Virus record (IMG/VR): IMGVR_UViG_3300023109_000186
Span: 1 to 20,275 of that record
DNA from: a virus
Length of the DNA stretch: 20,275 bases
Strand: one strand, 5' to 3'
In this document: one piece after another, positions 1 to 8,321 of the stretch
Position numbering within the stretch: position 1 is the first letter of the stretch
Layout of the letters: every line of letters begins with the position of its first letter
The notes under the pieces: model-generated
The model's input: only the letters and a program-made list of their open reading frames with translations
Database searches by the model: none
Told to the model about the DNA's origin: nothing
Translations under genes and position numbers: made by a program

Positions 1-1137
1 CATCTCATCAATCAAATCAAAACCGTGTCCTCCAATTGGAGAAAGAACTGGTCTAAGAAAACAACGAACGTCTGTAGATCCAGCTGCACCAGGATCAAAC
101 TCAAAAAGAGGATCCTTGATCTCTGCCGTAAGTTGGTGATATCCACTACCAAAATCTAGAATAGTAACTGAAGAAATATTTCCTCCGACAACATTTGCCT
201 TTGCCGCGGCACCCGTTCCATCTCCTTTTATTTCAACCTGAGGCTGAATAGAGAACGATGAGTTTGGCGCAAAGTTTCCTCCACCTACTGCTGAGAGAAA
301 ATCACCATCGCTTATTGTGACTCTGCCAACAGCTTGTCCGTCCGAAGACTGGGAGATATATTGATAATCAGAAATCTTGTACAAGCGTGATACACCACCG
401 GGATCTGTACAATATATCGACATTCCCACATAGTAACCAGCTGTCTGACTTAGATTTGCTGATCTTACTCTTACCTCACTATTATTTGGAGGAGAGGATG
501 CAAATATACCAGACACAAAAGGATACCCAGCATTCTCGATTGGATTTGTTACAAAGATATCACTAACAGAAGAACCCGAAACTTCTACCTGAGTATTCGC
601 TAAAGGATCTGAATCTGTAATACCAATAAGCGGAACATAACCAGAAGCATTGTAAGCTTCAAAATCAGATTCAGAAATCACGAACATAAACTTCCAGACA
701 TATTTGTCTGCAGTTCTGTAGATTTGGTTTTCTGTCTGTGAGTTGTAGTTGGGTGGATTCAACGATGGAGATTCAAAGTTGTTAAACAAACACTTATAGA
801 CTCTATAGTCTCCGGTGTCGTTATTGTTTGGGCCGACTACAGCATAAAACTTTTTATCTTCTAGATCTATAGTATCATCATATTGCACATATACCTGATC
901 TTTTTGCCAAGCATGGTACTTAATCATATAACGAACATCGCCTGGAAAGATCTTTTTGCCAAACAGTGTTTTTTCTAAAAATAAATTCTTATTTTGAATA
1001 GAGTTAACAGCGCTCAAGCGAGTGTTTGTCTCGGTTGTTACTGCCGAAACAAAAACATATAAATTATTATCTCTGACTTCTTTATCAAATAGACGTAAAT
1101 TGTCAGCTTTTAATCTTGTGGTTACTACTTCGCCCAT
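1..1137 (-). CDS. Baseplate wedge protein, gp8-like (3' end cut off)
   Basis: The gene starts at ATG 1137 (MGEVVTTRLK...) and stays open to the window edge, giving 379 residues without the C-terminus. The middle has a pattern like T4 gp8: a YRVYKCLFNN strand, an Asn/Pro-rich loop, then DKYVWKFMFVI, comparable to the YRCL...DGYVWEYLFEI arrangement of gp8. T4 gp8 is 334 aa, so this version is longer. It also has a VTILDFGSGY segment near the visible end, the same G-x-GY element seen in the gp7-like protein. A late-promoter match lies 22 nt upstream. Role by homology: peripheral baseplate wedge, binding gp7 and gp6. The family call rests on a remembered motif and position after gp6/gp7; another marine-phage wedge or fibre-base protein is possible. 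Confidence 0.55.
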   Translation of the reverse strand, partial: MGEVVTTRLKADNLRLFDKEVRDNNLYVFVSAVTTETNTRLSAVNSIQNKNLFLEKTLFGKKIFPGDVRYMIKYHAWQKDQVYVQYDDTIDLEDKKFYAVVGPNNNDTGDYRVYKCLFNNFESPSLNPPNYNSQTENQIYRTADKYVWKFMFVISESDFEAYNASGYVPLIGITDSDPLANTQVEVSGSSVSDIFVTNPIENAGYPFVSGIFASSPPNNSEVRVRSANLSQTAGYYVGMSIYCTDPGGVSRLYKISDYQYISQSSDGQAVGRVTISDGDFLSAVGGGNFAPNSSFSIQPQVEIKGDGTGAAAKANVVGGNISSVTILDFGSGYHQLTAEIKDPLFEFDPGAAGSTDVRCFLRPVLSPIGGHGFDLIDEM

Positions 1138-1158
1138 ATCAATCTCGCTGTTTTACAA

Positions 1159-1166
1159 TATTTATA
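1159..1166 (-). promoter_or_regulatory. T4-type late promoter (TATAAATA)
   Basis: The minus strand reads TATAAATA exactly, the T4 late -10 element recognised by gp55-loaded host RNA polymerase. It sits in the only non-coding gap here (1138-1173), directly after the protease stop codon and 22 nt before ATG 1137. The predicted start is about 6 nt downstream, giving a short leader of roughly 16 nt. This would allow the gp8-like gene to be transcribed separately from the protease. Confidence 0.75.
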
Positions 1167-1173
1167 AACATTT

Positions 1174-2853
1174 CTAGCCTCTTCTTCTGATTCTAGGACG
1201 TGGATAGACTCTTCCTGAAGAAGCTCTAGGTCTAAAATTTTTCTGTGGGTAACTGGTGCCACTTTCTGGTCTTTGATTAATCCAACGAGCAAAAAGATTT
1301 GCACCACCTCTTAAACTTTGCCAATCTGTTGGATCATCAGCTCCGGAATCAAACATTTGATTTTCGTTTGCATTATTGATAATCCATGCGTGTGCTTCAG
1401 CTTGTGTCATGTTTGGCCATGATTCTGCCAACAAAGCTAGAATACCTGCTATCTGCGGCCCAGACATACTCGTACCTTGATATTTTCCTAGATAATAACT
1501 GCTGTCTCTAGGATCTGTTCTTGAACTACCAACTTGGCCTGACGGTGTATGTATGCTACTTTGAATTGCTTCTCCTGCACCGTAAACGTCTACTTGATCT
1601 CCGCAGTTACTAAATGAAGCTTTATCTTCATTACTATCATTGCTTGTTGCTCCGACAACAATTACAGGAGCGTATCCCGCACCGGATCCAGTTCCTCTAT
1701 TATAGTAGAAATTATAATTAAATCCAAAATATGTCAAATAACACACGTTATTATAGTCTTGATCTGTTGGAGTACAAATTTTCCAATAATCATTACCAGC
1801 AGATGCTACAATAATAATTCCATCATCTATTGCATCTTGAATATCTGCTTGTCTTGATGTAAAATAATTTGGAAATGCGTAGTCAACTAAAGAATCATTA
1901 CCAAAGCCACGAGTATTTAATTCTGCTAATGTACAGTCTCTGCCAGGAGCGAAATCCATGCCACGGTAATTAACTCTTGTTACATTACCAAAGTTGTTAT
2001 TGCCGGGAGTAATTCCAGAACCATAACTGTTGTTTGTTACTGTTGGATTTTTTCTTCCGGTTGCAGGATTAATAGGCTTAGCGTTGTGCCATGCTCTCAT
2101 ATAATCCCAATAAGTAGATGAGCTGAAACCGAGAGCAGTCCAGTTTGGATTGGTACTATATGGACTAATATTATAAACATTAGCATCTCTAGCCCAGCCT
2201 TGAGTATTACCTGCTACTGTTCCGCCGCAATGACAACCATGATCGTTATCAACAGCGTCGATTGCGTTTGTATAAGAACCTGAACGGTCATATTGATAGG
2301 TTCCTGTTCCAGAACCGATATCGTTTTGGAACCAGTTATACTGTACTACTCTTGAACCACCACTACCATCTGGGTTTACTGCAAACTCTGGATGGTCTGG
2401 ATCAATATGTCCATCAACAATAATAACATCAACATGTTTTCCTGAAGATGTAATTGTTAAATCACTAATGACTTGTGTAGTACCACCGTCACCCCAGCCA
2501 GATCTATTGGATGATTCTGATTGGCGAAGCAATCCCCAGTTAATATCATCTGCATCTCCAGCCCAAGACTTAGAAAATTCTCCATTTTCTATTTTATATG
2601 ACGGTCTTGTAGTAATGTCAATCAATTCTGCTAACTCAACATCCCAAACTCTATCATCGGCTTTTACAAGTTCAACCTCCGATCTAGTTAGCATATAATG
2701 AGTATTGCGAGAAATAGTTCTGCGTTTAGAAACTTCTACTTCTCTATCTGGAATGTACAGGTTACCGCCAGGAGTTTCCATATCATTATAGAAATCCTCT
2801 AAATCCTCTTTACGATGAAGAGTGACGATCCATTCTTGTTTTGGTTCTTCCAT
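1174..2853 (-). CDS. Subtilisin-like serine protease (peptidase S8), likely virion-associated
   Basis: A 559-aa protein with a full subtilase triad: Asp147 in VDVIIVD, His205 in DHGCHCGGTVAG, and Ser462 in GTSMSGPQIAG. The oxyanion Asn354 lies in VASAGND. Residues 1-80 look like an I9-type propeptide, ending in DDRVWDVEL much as inhibitor I9 domains do, so self-processing is plausible. There is no signal peptide, so it would act inside the host or on the particle. Cysteines flank the active-site His (207, 209) and four more occur at 307, 360, 371 and 417. The tail is Arg/Pro-rich and probably disordered. The start is firm: GGAGG lies 5 nt before ATG, and the upstream stop abuts it (TAGATG). 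It is co-transcribed with the fibre-like gene. Protease family certain; substrate unknown (candidates: host surface protein, virion protein, fibre maturation). Confidence 0.9.
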   Translation of the reverse strand: MEEPKQEWIVTLHRKEDLEDFYNDMETPGGNLYIPDREVEVSKRRTISRNTHYMLTRSEVELVKADDRVWDVELAELIDITTRPSYKIENGEFSKSWAGDADDINWGLLRQSESSNRSGWGDGGTTQVISDLTITSSGKHVDVIIVDGHIDPDHPEFAVNPDGSGGSRVVQYNWFQNDIGSGTGTYQYDRSGSYTNAIDAVDNDHGCHCGGTVAGNTQGWARDANVYNISPYSTNPNWTALGFSSSTYWDYMRAWHNAKPINPATGRKNPTVTNNSYGSGITPGNNNFGNVTRVNYRGMDFAPGRDCTLAELNTRGFGNDSLVDYAFPNYFTSRQADIQDAIDDGIIIVASAGNDYWKICTPTDQDYNNVCYLTYFGFNYNFYYNRGTGSGAGYAPVIVVGATSNDSNEDKASFSNCGDQVDVYGAGEAIQSSIHTPSGQVGSSRTDPRDSSYYLGKYQGTSMSGPQIAGILALLAESWPNMTQAEAHAWIINNANENQMFDSGADDPTDWQSLRGGANLFARWINQRPESGTSYPQKNFRPRASSGRVYPRPRIRRRG

Positions 2854-3870
2854 CTATGCCTCCAGCTGGAGAACTGTTAGGGTAACTTGTACTGTTGATG
2901 CAGATCCAGATTTGTTTGTGACTCTCACCGGGATTGTTGTATCAGGTGTACTCTCGTTACTAAACCCGATAGTGCCTGGAGAGATAACTACTGTTTCCGC
3001 GCCTGTTGTAATAACTTCGGCAATTACTCCTGAGTCTGGCGTAGGATCTGATGTTTCAACTCTGCTTACATCTGCTGTACGAGCCGCGGCATCAGTATAA
3101 ATTCTTACCCAAGCTGCTCTGTCTGTTTCGATTTTTAGCAAAGCATAACCTTTAAAACCAGTAATTTCTATATTTGCAGAGGCGTCATTGTTCAAAGATG
3201 AAGATGTACCTGTTGCGCTTGAACGAGTTTGTAGAGATGAACCACCTCCTCCGCCTCCACCCAAGTCTGAATTATTAGCAAGCTGTACCCATGCACCGCT
3301 GTGAGCAAAATATGCTGCACCAGTAGCATGAACGTGAGCAAACATGCCGTGATACGTTGCAGCGCTTGGAAGTGAGTTTGTGTCTGGAAAGACGTTTGCG
3401 AAATAAACTTTACCAGTTGTTGTAATATCGTTAGTACCCATATCAAGGTTTACTGCTTGAATTGCGTCAACTGCATCTGAATCCGTATATGTTGAGCCAC
3501 CACCAGATTGTGCAACCCACGCATAGTCACTGCCATTCCAACTTAGTACTTCATTGCTACTTGCAGTACTTGTATTTAAGTGAGTGTCAACAGCAGCGTC
3601 ATTACTTGCTGAAGCATCTACGAATGTAAAAGTGCCTGCTCCATCTGTAGATAGAACTTGTCCTGCAGTACCTTCAGTGATACTAAGATCAAGTAATGTT
3701 GCAGGAATAGTTGGTTTGCCGGACAAACTTGTGTAAGACCCGTCAAACATATTTGCGACGTTGGCGTAAAGCTCAATAAAGTTGCCGTTAACTTTATCCA
3801 TAGCATCGCGCAACGGATCTCCTGTTCCGTCGTTCGACGTTACGCCGATGTTAATATTTTGCCTTGCCAT
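2854..3870 (-). CDS. Tail-fibre/baseplate appendage protein with Gly linker
   Basis: A 338-aa protein that opens with NINIG...NDGTGDPLRDAMDKVNGNF, a motif common at the N-terminus of marine phage fibre and baseplate proteins and likely a particle-attachment element. Next comes a low-complexity Ser/Thr/Gly/Asp region with short repeats of the form seen in trimeric fibres. A seven-Gly linker follows (about residue 205), then a C-terminal beta-rich domain of about 110 residues ending in VQVTLTVLQLEA. A strong Shine-Dalgarno AGGAG lies 6 nt before ATG 3870, and a late-promoter-like element lies just upstream. It directly precedes the protease gene, which suggests a joint adhesion/processing unit. 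It occupies the place of T4 gp9-gp12-type appendage genes, but I cannot assign it to one. Receptor unknown. Confidence 0.65.
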   Translation of the reverse strand: MARQNINIGVTSNDGTGDPLRDAMDKVNGNFIELYANVANMFDGSYTSLSGKPTIPATLLDLSITEGTAGQVLSTDGAGTFTFVDASASNDAAVDTHLNTSTASSNEVLSWNGSDYAWVAQSGGGSTYTDSDAVDAIQAVNLDMGTNDITTTGKVYFANVFPDTNSLPSAATYHGMFAHVHATGAAYFAHSGAWVQLANNSDLGGGGGGGSSLQTRSSATGTSSSLNNDASANIEITGFKGYALLKIETDRAAWVRIYTDAAARTADVSRVETSDPTPDSGVIAEVITTGAETVVISPGTIGFSNESTPDTTIPVRVTNKSGSASTVQVTLTVLQLEA

Positions 3871-3891
3871 TTCAGCTCCTAAGTTTTTAGT

Positions 3892-3899
3892 TATTTATT
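3892..3899 (-). promoter_or_regulatory. Late-promoter-like element (AATAAATA)
   Basis: The minus strand reads AATAAATA, one mismatch from T4 TATAAATA. It lies across the gap between the gp7-like stop (3898) and the fibre gene, about 22 nt before ATG 3870 and its AGGAG ribosome site. The placement matches that of the exact promoter before the gp8-like gene, which supports function. It overlaps the TAA stop of the gp7-like gene. Confidence 0.5.
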
Positions 3900-6105
3900 A
3901 TAATGCGTCAACCTTGAGAATGCTGCTGTCTACTGTAATGTCTGTTTTATCAGATGTTACGGCATAAGTGTTGGCGCTCTGTCCTGGCCCAACAACCGGT
4001 GGACCACCGACAACATAATCATCTTTACGTGTTAATGCAAATTTAGATCCAATATTTGTTTTGACTTTAGTTTTATAAACAAACTTGTTGAATGTTTTAG
4101 TACCTGCAGGGTGTACAGTTCTTTTCAGAATATCTCCGTATTCAACAGGATCAACAACACCTTGAATCTCATAAGAGAATTCTTGATAGTAATCATTATC
4201 TCTAATCTTATTCTCAGGCTTAATATGAGAATTAAAGTTTCCGTGGTAACCCTCTGTTACACCTTGTTCCAGAGCACTCAGAGTACCTTGTGCAACAACA
4301 TCGGTATTAGCATCTCTTAGATAAACAGTTTCTTGGTCAATATAACCAAAGCCTGAATTGATTACTTTTACTTTATTGATACGACCGATTGAGAATTCAG
4401 TAAGTGTATTTACAAGAGCGTTCTCACCAAACTTTTTAGAATCATAATTTCTTTCTGCTGTAATTACAGAGTACGAGTTGTTTTCATGAACAATTGAACC
4501 AGCTGTAAATCCATAATAAGCATACGGTCTTATTTGTAAAACATTGTTTGTAGAATCAAAACCAATAATTTCGCCTGTTACTGAACCTTGCGTAACCGTG
4601 TCGCCTATATCAAAGTTAGCACTAAATTGTGAAAGAACAAGGTTTTGATCGAATCTTTCAAAAGCTTCCATTACTGGATCTCTCAAAATAGCAAACACGT
4701 CGTTTTCATATGATGCACCTGGATTAACATTAACAAGAGTTTTAACCTTACCAATATCAAACGGCGTAAGATCGAATGCTTCGTTAATAACAGAATCTAA
4801 AGCAGGTGTTGGATCTGCACCAGACATGGCCACTAGAGCCGGTGGTACTGCGTTATAATTTGTAGAATTAATTGGAACACTTAAAAAGTTTCCAATAATA
4901 TCTGTAATAAGACCAATATTTTCTACATTACTTAAAGTAACTTGTACGTCATCGGGATCAGCAGTATCTGGGAATAGACTGCCGGGTGAGGAGCTATTTA
5001 ATTCTGATAAAGAAAAATCTGCTGGTTGAAAAGTAATATTTGGTGTTCTATCGAGTGTTGAGATCGCTGTACCATCAAACTCGTTTCCTGCGTTCATCTT
5101 AACACCAACAGCAGCAGGGTTTTGCCCAGTTACAAAACCTTCGTTACCACTTGCGTCTCTAAGTCTTTCTTCAATTATAAAGTCTTGGTCTGCATTATCT
5201 AAAATAATTACTTGATCTGAAACGTGCAATCTTGTTTCAGCAACCGTATAACCAAAGCCGCCATCTTTAATTGTGTATGAGATTGTACCTGTAAATTCAT
5301 CTTGCAATTCTGTAACAATACATCTACCACCTTTACCAAGAGTAGATGTAAAGTCAAAAATATCACCGATATTATTATCTGTAGTTCTAGGCGAACTCTG
5401 ATCGATAGCAATAGAAGAGGCTGAGCCTTGCACTTGACCAAACTTAATATCGGTACCATCTACTCTTGTAATAATATCATCAAACTTAATAAATGTACCT
5501 TTAACATCGTTAATATAAATTACAGGAACAAGAGTTCTGTTTAACATAATAAAGTTAATTTTATCTACTGCAGCTCTAGCACCAGAAATACTACCAACAA
5601 TGTTCTTACCTGCTAATGAATCATATTCGTATATAATAGATGTATTTGCTGGTGAACGGAATTCTGCGTTGTTTGGAAATAACTGAAGATATGTACCAGT
5701 TTTCCAGGAAGAATCAGAAGGCTTTAGAATATTAGATGCAGGATAATAGATCTCCACATCTTCTTTAAAGAACATTCTAAAGAAAAGAATAATACCGCTC
5801 TCAGAACCTTTTCTTCTGTAAAGGCTCATAATATTTCTTACGATGAACTTGACCGTACCTACATCGTCGAGTGGTAGATCTGCAAGAAACTTTTTCTGAA
5901 AGAATATAATCATTTCAGATAGAGTTGTAGCAATGTCACGGTATTCAAACAAACGCCTGTTATTGTACACAGACATATTAGCTTGTGTTTCTAGAAACTT
6001 ATAGTATTCTTCTACGAATTTTACAAGCTCGTGACCCTCATCCCTGTAAATTGCAGGAAACTGCAGCTGGATCTGATGAGCAATATTTTTCTCGATTTTC
6101 GCCAT
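3898..6105 (-). CDS. Baseplate wedge / virion structural protein, gp7-like
   Basis: A 735-aa protein in the T4 gene 7 position, directly after gp6 (TAATG, 1-nt overlap). Residues 1-135 are helical, with FVEEYYKFLE, a repeated KKFL/YRRKGSE pattern and YYPASNILKPSDSSW, as in large structural proteins of marine T4-like phages. The middle is beta-rich with three similar turns: DGGFGY (281-286), NPGASY (461-466) and NSGFGY (583-588). Residues about 635-675 hold DNDYYQEFSYEI...HPAGTKTFNKF, a C-terminal element I associate with the same family. T4 gp7 is 1032 aa, so this is shorter, and I see no direct match to the T4 gp7 N-terminus. The wedge role is inferred from gene order; structural nature is fairly sure. 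Confidence 0.6.
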   Translation of the reverse strand: MAKIEKNIAHQIQLQFPAIYRDEGHELVKFVEEYYKFLETQANMSVYNNRRLFEYRDIATTLSEMIIFFQKKFLADLPLDDVGTVKFIVRNIMSLYRRKGSESGIILFFRMFFKEDVEIYYPASNILKPSDSSWKTGTYLQLFPNNAEFRSPANTSIIYEYDSLAGKNIVGSISGARAAVDKINFIMLNRTLVPVIYINDVKGTFIKFDDIITRVDGTDIKFGQVQGSASSIAIDQSSPRTTDNNIGDIFDFTSTLGKGGRCIVTELQDEFTGTISYTIKDGGFGYTVAETRLHVSDQVIILDNADQDFIIEERLRDASGNEGFVTGQNPAAVGVKMNAGNEFDGTAISTLDRTPNITFQPADFSLSELNSSSPGSLFPDTADPDDVQVTLSNVENIGLITDIIGNFLSVPINSTNYNAVPPALVAMSGADPTPALDSVINEAFDLTPFDIGKVKTLVNVNPGASYENDVFAILRDPVMEAFERFDQNLVLSQFSANFDIGDTVTQGSVTGEIIGFDSTNNVLQIRPYAYYGFTAGSIVHENNSYSVITAERNYDSKKFGENALVNTLTEFSIGRINKVKVINSGFGYIDQETVYLRDANTDVVAQGTLSALEQGVTEGYHGNFNSHIKPENKIRDNDYYQEFSYEIQGVVDPVEYGDILKRTVHPAGTKTFNKFVYKTKVKTNIGSKFALTRKDDYVVGGPPVVGPGQSANTYAVTSDKTDITVDSSILKVDAL

Positions 6106-7904
6106 TATGCTATCTTAATCGGTTTAATGTTGATCGTTACATCTTCATCTCGGACAAAGAAGATTCTTCCATTAGGTGACTTAATGTCGTCTCGTCTTGT
6201 TGTTGCCATTACTTTAATTCCAGCGCCGGTATAGTTTTGCACTGTAAGTCCTGTCAAGTTAACTTCACCAGTAGTATAATTTACTGTACCAGTTTTTGGC
6301 AGAATAACCTTAGGATCTACTGGGTCGTTTGTTACAATTTGAATATTTCCGTTACCATCGTCTTGCAGATAAACCTGTGTATTATCATATGTGAAAGCAC
6401 CGGTTTTAATTGCAGGCTTATAATCTACAAATCCAATTGTATCATCAAAAGGATACGGTTTAACTAGTTCAGCGAAGAACTTAAATGATGGGTTTGCTGA
6501 TACACCTTTTGCAGGCGAATACAAGATATACGGACATGCATCGATCTCACTAGATTGAATTGATTCGTCTACAGCATCGATATTGCCGCCAAGTTTTGAT
6601 ACACGGAGTGTTGTATTAAAGTCATCGAGATTGGTATTACTATAAGTCGTAATAGCAGTTCTGATTTCCGTTTCTATTTGGTCTGGAGATTTACTTGTAA
6701 GGTTTGAATTGTAATAAACGTCGATAGCCAAACAAGCATATAGGAATTCAGATTCAATAAAGATAGGTTCAATTGCAACAGGAGATCTTTCTCTTAAGAA
6801 CTCAATATATCTTGCAGACAATGTTTGTGATAGACTGTCTTCTCTTTCACCAAGATAAACCGAGATAGCAACTCGGCCAAACTTCGGAGGTGTAAGATCT
6901 TCACCACCGTAAGCAGAAACCGCTTTAATTTCTGGGAAGTTTTGTTTAAGTAAAACCTCATAGTCTGACGTAGTAATTGCACGTTCTTGAATCTGTAATG
7001 CTTTTGGAGCAAAGTAACGAATGCTTTCAAGAGTTTCTCTTTCAGCGCCGTTTTCTGCTGCATGAATTGTTTCAACAACAGCAGTACCACTATTTAATTC
7101 AAGACTAAATATGTCAGCGCCATTTGGCTCTTCACCAGAACAAATTCTGTATCTTACTCGAACATCCTCAAATTCCAGAGGCTGCGAACCGAATCTATTA
7201 TTACCAAAGTATATTGTGTATCTTCCATCAAAATATGGTTCTACATAGAATACTTTATCGTCTGGTCCTACACCAAAAATATCATTCTTTCTTACAAATA
7301 TGTTTTGGTTTTCTGTTTCTTCGGCGTCAACAAATACAACGATTGAATCTGTATCAGCATTCTCGTTTGAGAGGATAACACGAAGAATACCGTCAGCATC
7401 AACAAAATAACCTTCACGTTCAAAGCTTGCAAGCATTTGACCTTCGAAGATCTCTACATTATCTGCAACAAATGTATTGACTGCAACCTTTTTAGCAACA
7501 TAACCTTTGTCTGTAACAAACTCAAAGTTTTCACCTTGATATACGCATTGGAACTGAGTATATTCTGGAATTGGAATAGTTTGAATTCCTGGCGTGTCGT
7601 TTGTAATTGTGATTTTAACAGTAGCCCTTGCAGATCTTCTACTTCTTGGTAGATAGTTTAGTTCCTTAGCATGAGAAACAACAGAGTTCATAAGTACCGC
7701 CGAATCGAGGAACATCTCGTTCAGTGCCATATTAGAATAAAAGTTATTATGATACGTGTTGTATGCTAATACGTCAAGAAGAACACTCATGTTAGAGCCT
7801 TCAAAGTTATAATCTTTGAACTGCGTCTGACTCTTCATATATTCTTTCAGTGACGATTTCACTGTTGCGAAATCTAATTCATTAATCTTGAGTTTAGATG
7901 CCAT
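6105..7904 (-). CDS. 6: Baseplate wedge protein gp6
   Basis: A 599-aa protein, near the 660 aa of T4 gp6, following gp25 exactly as a wedge core gene should. The N-terminus (KINELDFATVKSSLKEYMKS, then FEGSNMSVLLDVLAYNTYHN and MALNEMFLDSAVL) is the classical gp6/phage-J-like baseplate signature. The centre carries RYFAPKALQIQERAITTSDYE, the conserved segment of the gp6 and P2 gpJ family. gp6 dimers form the inner ring of the baseplate that opens during contraction, bound to gp25 and gp53 and contacting gp7. The gp25 stop and this start are adjacent (TAAATG), with AGGA about 9 nt upstream. Among the most secure calls in the window. Confidence 0.92.
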   Translation of the reverse strand: MASKLKINELDFATVKSSLKEYMKSQTQFKDYNFEGSNMSVLLDVLAYNTYHNNFYSNMALNEMFLDSAVLMNSVVSHAKELNYLPRSRRSARATVKITITNDTPGIQTIPIPEYTQFQCVYQGENFEFVTDKGYVAKKVAVNTFVADNVEIFEGQMLASFEREGYFVDADGILRVILSNENADTDSIVVFVDAEETENQNIFVRKNDIFGVGPDDKVFYVEPYFDGRYTIYFGNNRFGSQPLEFEDVRVRYRICSGEEPNGADIFSLELNSGTAVVETIHAAENGAERETLESIRYFAPKALQIQERAITTSDYEVLLKQNFPEIKAVSAYGGEDLTPPKFGRVAISVYLGEREDSLSQTLSARYIEFLRERSPVAIEPIFIESEFLYACLAIDVYYNSNLTSKSPDQIETEIRTAITTYSNTNLDDFNTTLRVSKLGGNIDAVDESIQSSEIDACPYILYSPAKGVSANPSFKFFAELVKPYPFDDTIGFVDYKPAIKTGAFTYDNTQVYLQDDGNGNIQIVTNDPVDPKVILPKTGTVNYTTGEVNLTGLTVQNYTGAGIKVMATTRRDDIKSPNGRIFFVRDEDVTINIKPIKIA

Positions 7905-8321
7905 TTATCTTGTCCTCTCTAGAAATACGTCAACTGATATTGGGTTTGCTTGGTTGCGTATCATGAAGTCAACACGAACTCTTACAGTATTATCATCAAC
8001 TAGAGAGGATACTGATACATCTAGTAATTCAGCTCTAGGCTCGTAAATATCTAGTGTTGTTCGTACTTGGTCTTCGATTGTTTTTAAAACGCCGGGCGTT
8101 ATATTTTCAAATAGCATGGCTTTGAGATGACCACCAAGATTTGGCTGCATCAATCTTTCACCACGGTCAGTAAGTAATAAATTTTTAATTGCTTCTTTTA
8201 CAGAATCTTCGTCTTTGCGCACTGTAATGTCAGAAGACACAGGGCTTTTCTCCATATCCTTTTTAAAATCGGAATATATGGAGATCTTTTTTGTTCTACC
8301 TGTTAATAGTTTTATTGTCAT
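7905..8321 (-). CDS. 25: Baseplate wedge protein gp25 (TssE-like)
   Basis: A 138-aa protein, close to T4 gp25 (132 aa). It has the gp25/TssE fold signature: a helix with SVKEAIKNLLLTDRGERLMQP, then the EPR motif at Glu94-Pro95-Arg96 in IYEPRAELLDV, then beta strands. gp25 with gp6 and gp53 forms the wedge core, and it nucleates sheath polymerisation. Its start overlaps the M15 peptidase stop as ATGA, and it runs directly into gp6, so the genes are translationally coupled. Confidence 0.95.
   Translation of the reverse strand: MTIKLLTGRTKKISIYSDFKKDMEKSPVSSDITVRKDEDSVKEAIKNLLLTDRGERLMQPNLGGHLKAMLFENITPGVLKTIEDQVRTTLDIYEPRAELLDVSVSSLVDDNTVRVRVDFMIRNQANPISVDVFLERTR

Noticed and set aside
2822-3100. 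Plus-strand open frame of 92 codons over the fibre/protease junction, and similar opposite-strand frames throughout
   Set aside because: They overlap well-supported genes fully, lack ribosome sites and show no protein-like motifs; shadows of the real genes.
3239-3262. Run of Gly codons in the fibre-like gene as a possible simple repeat
   Set aside because: Mixed glycine codons encoding a linker; no tandem DNA repeat unit.
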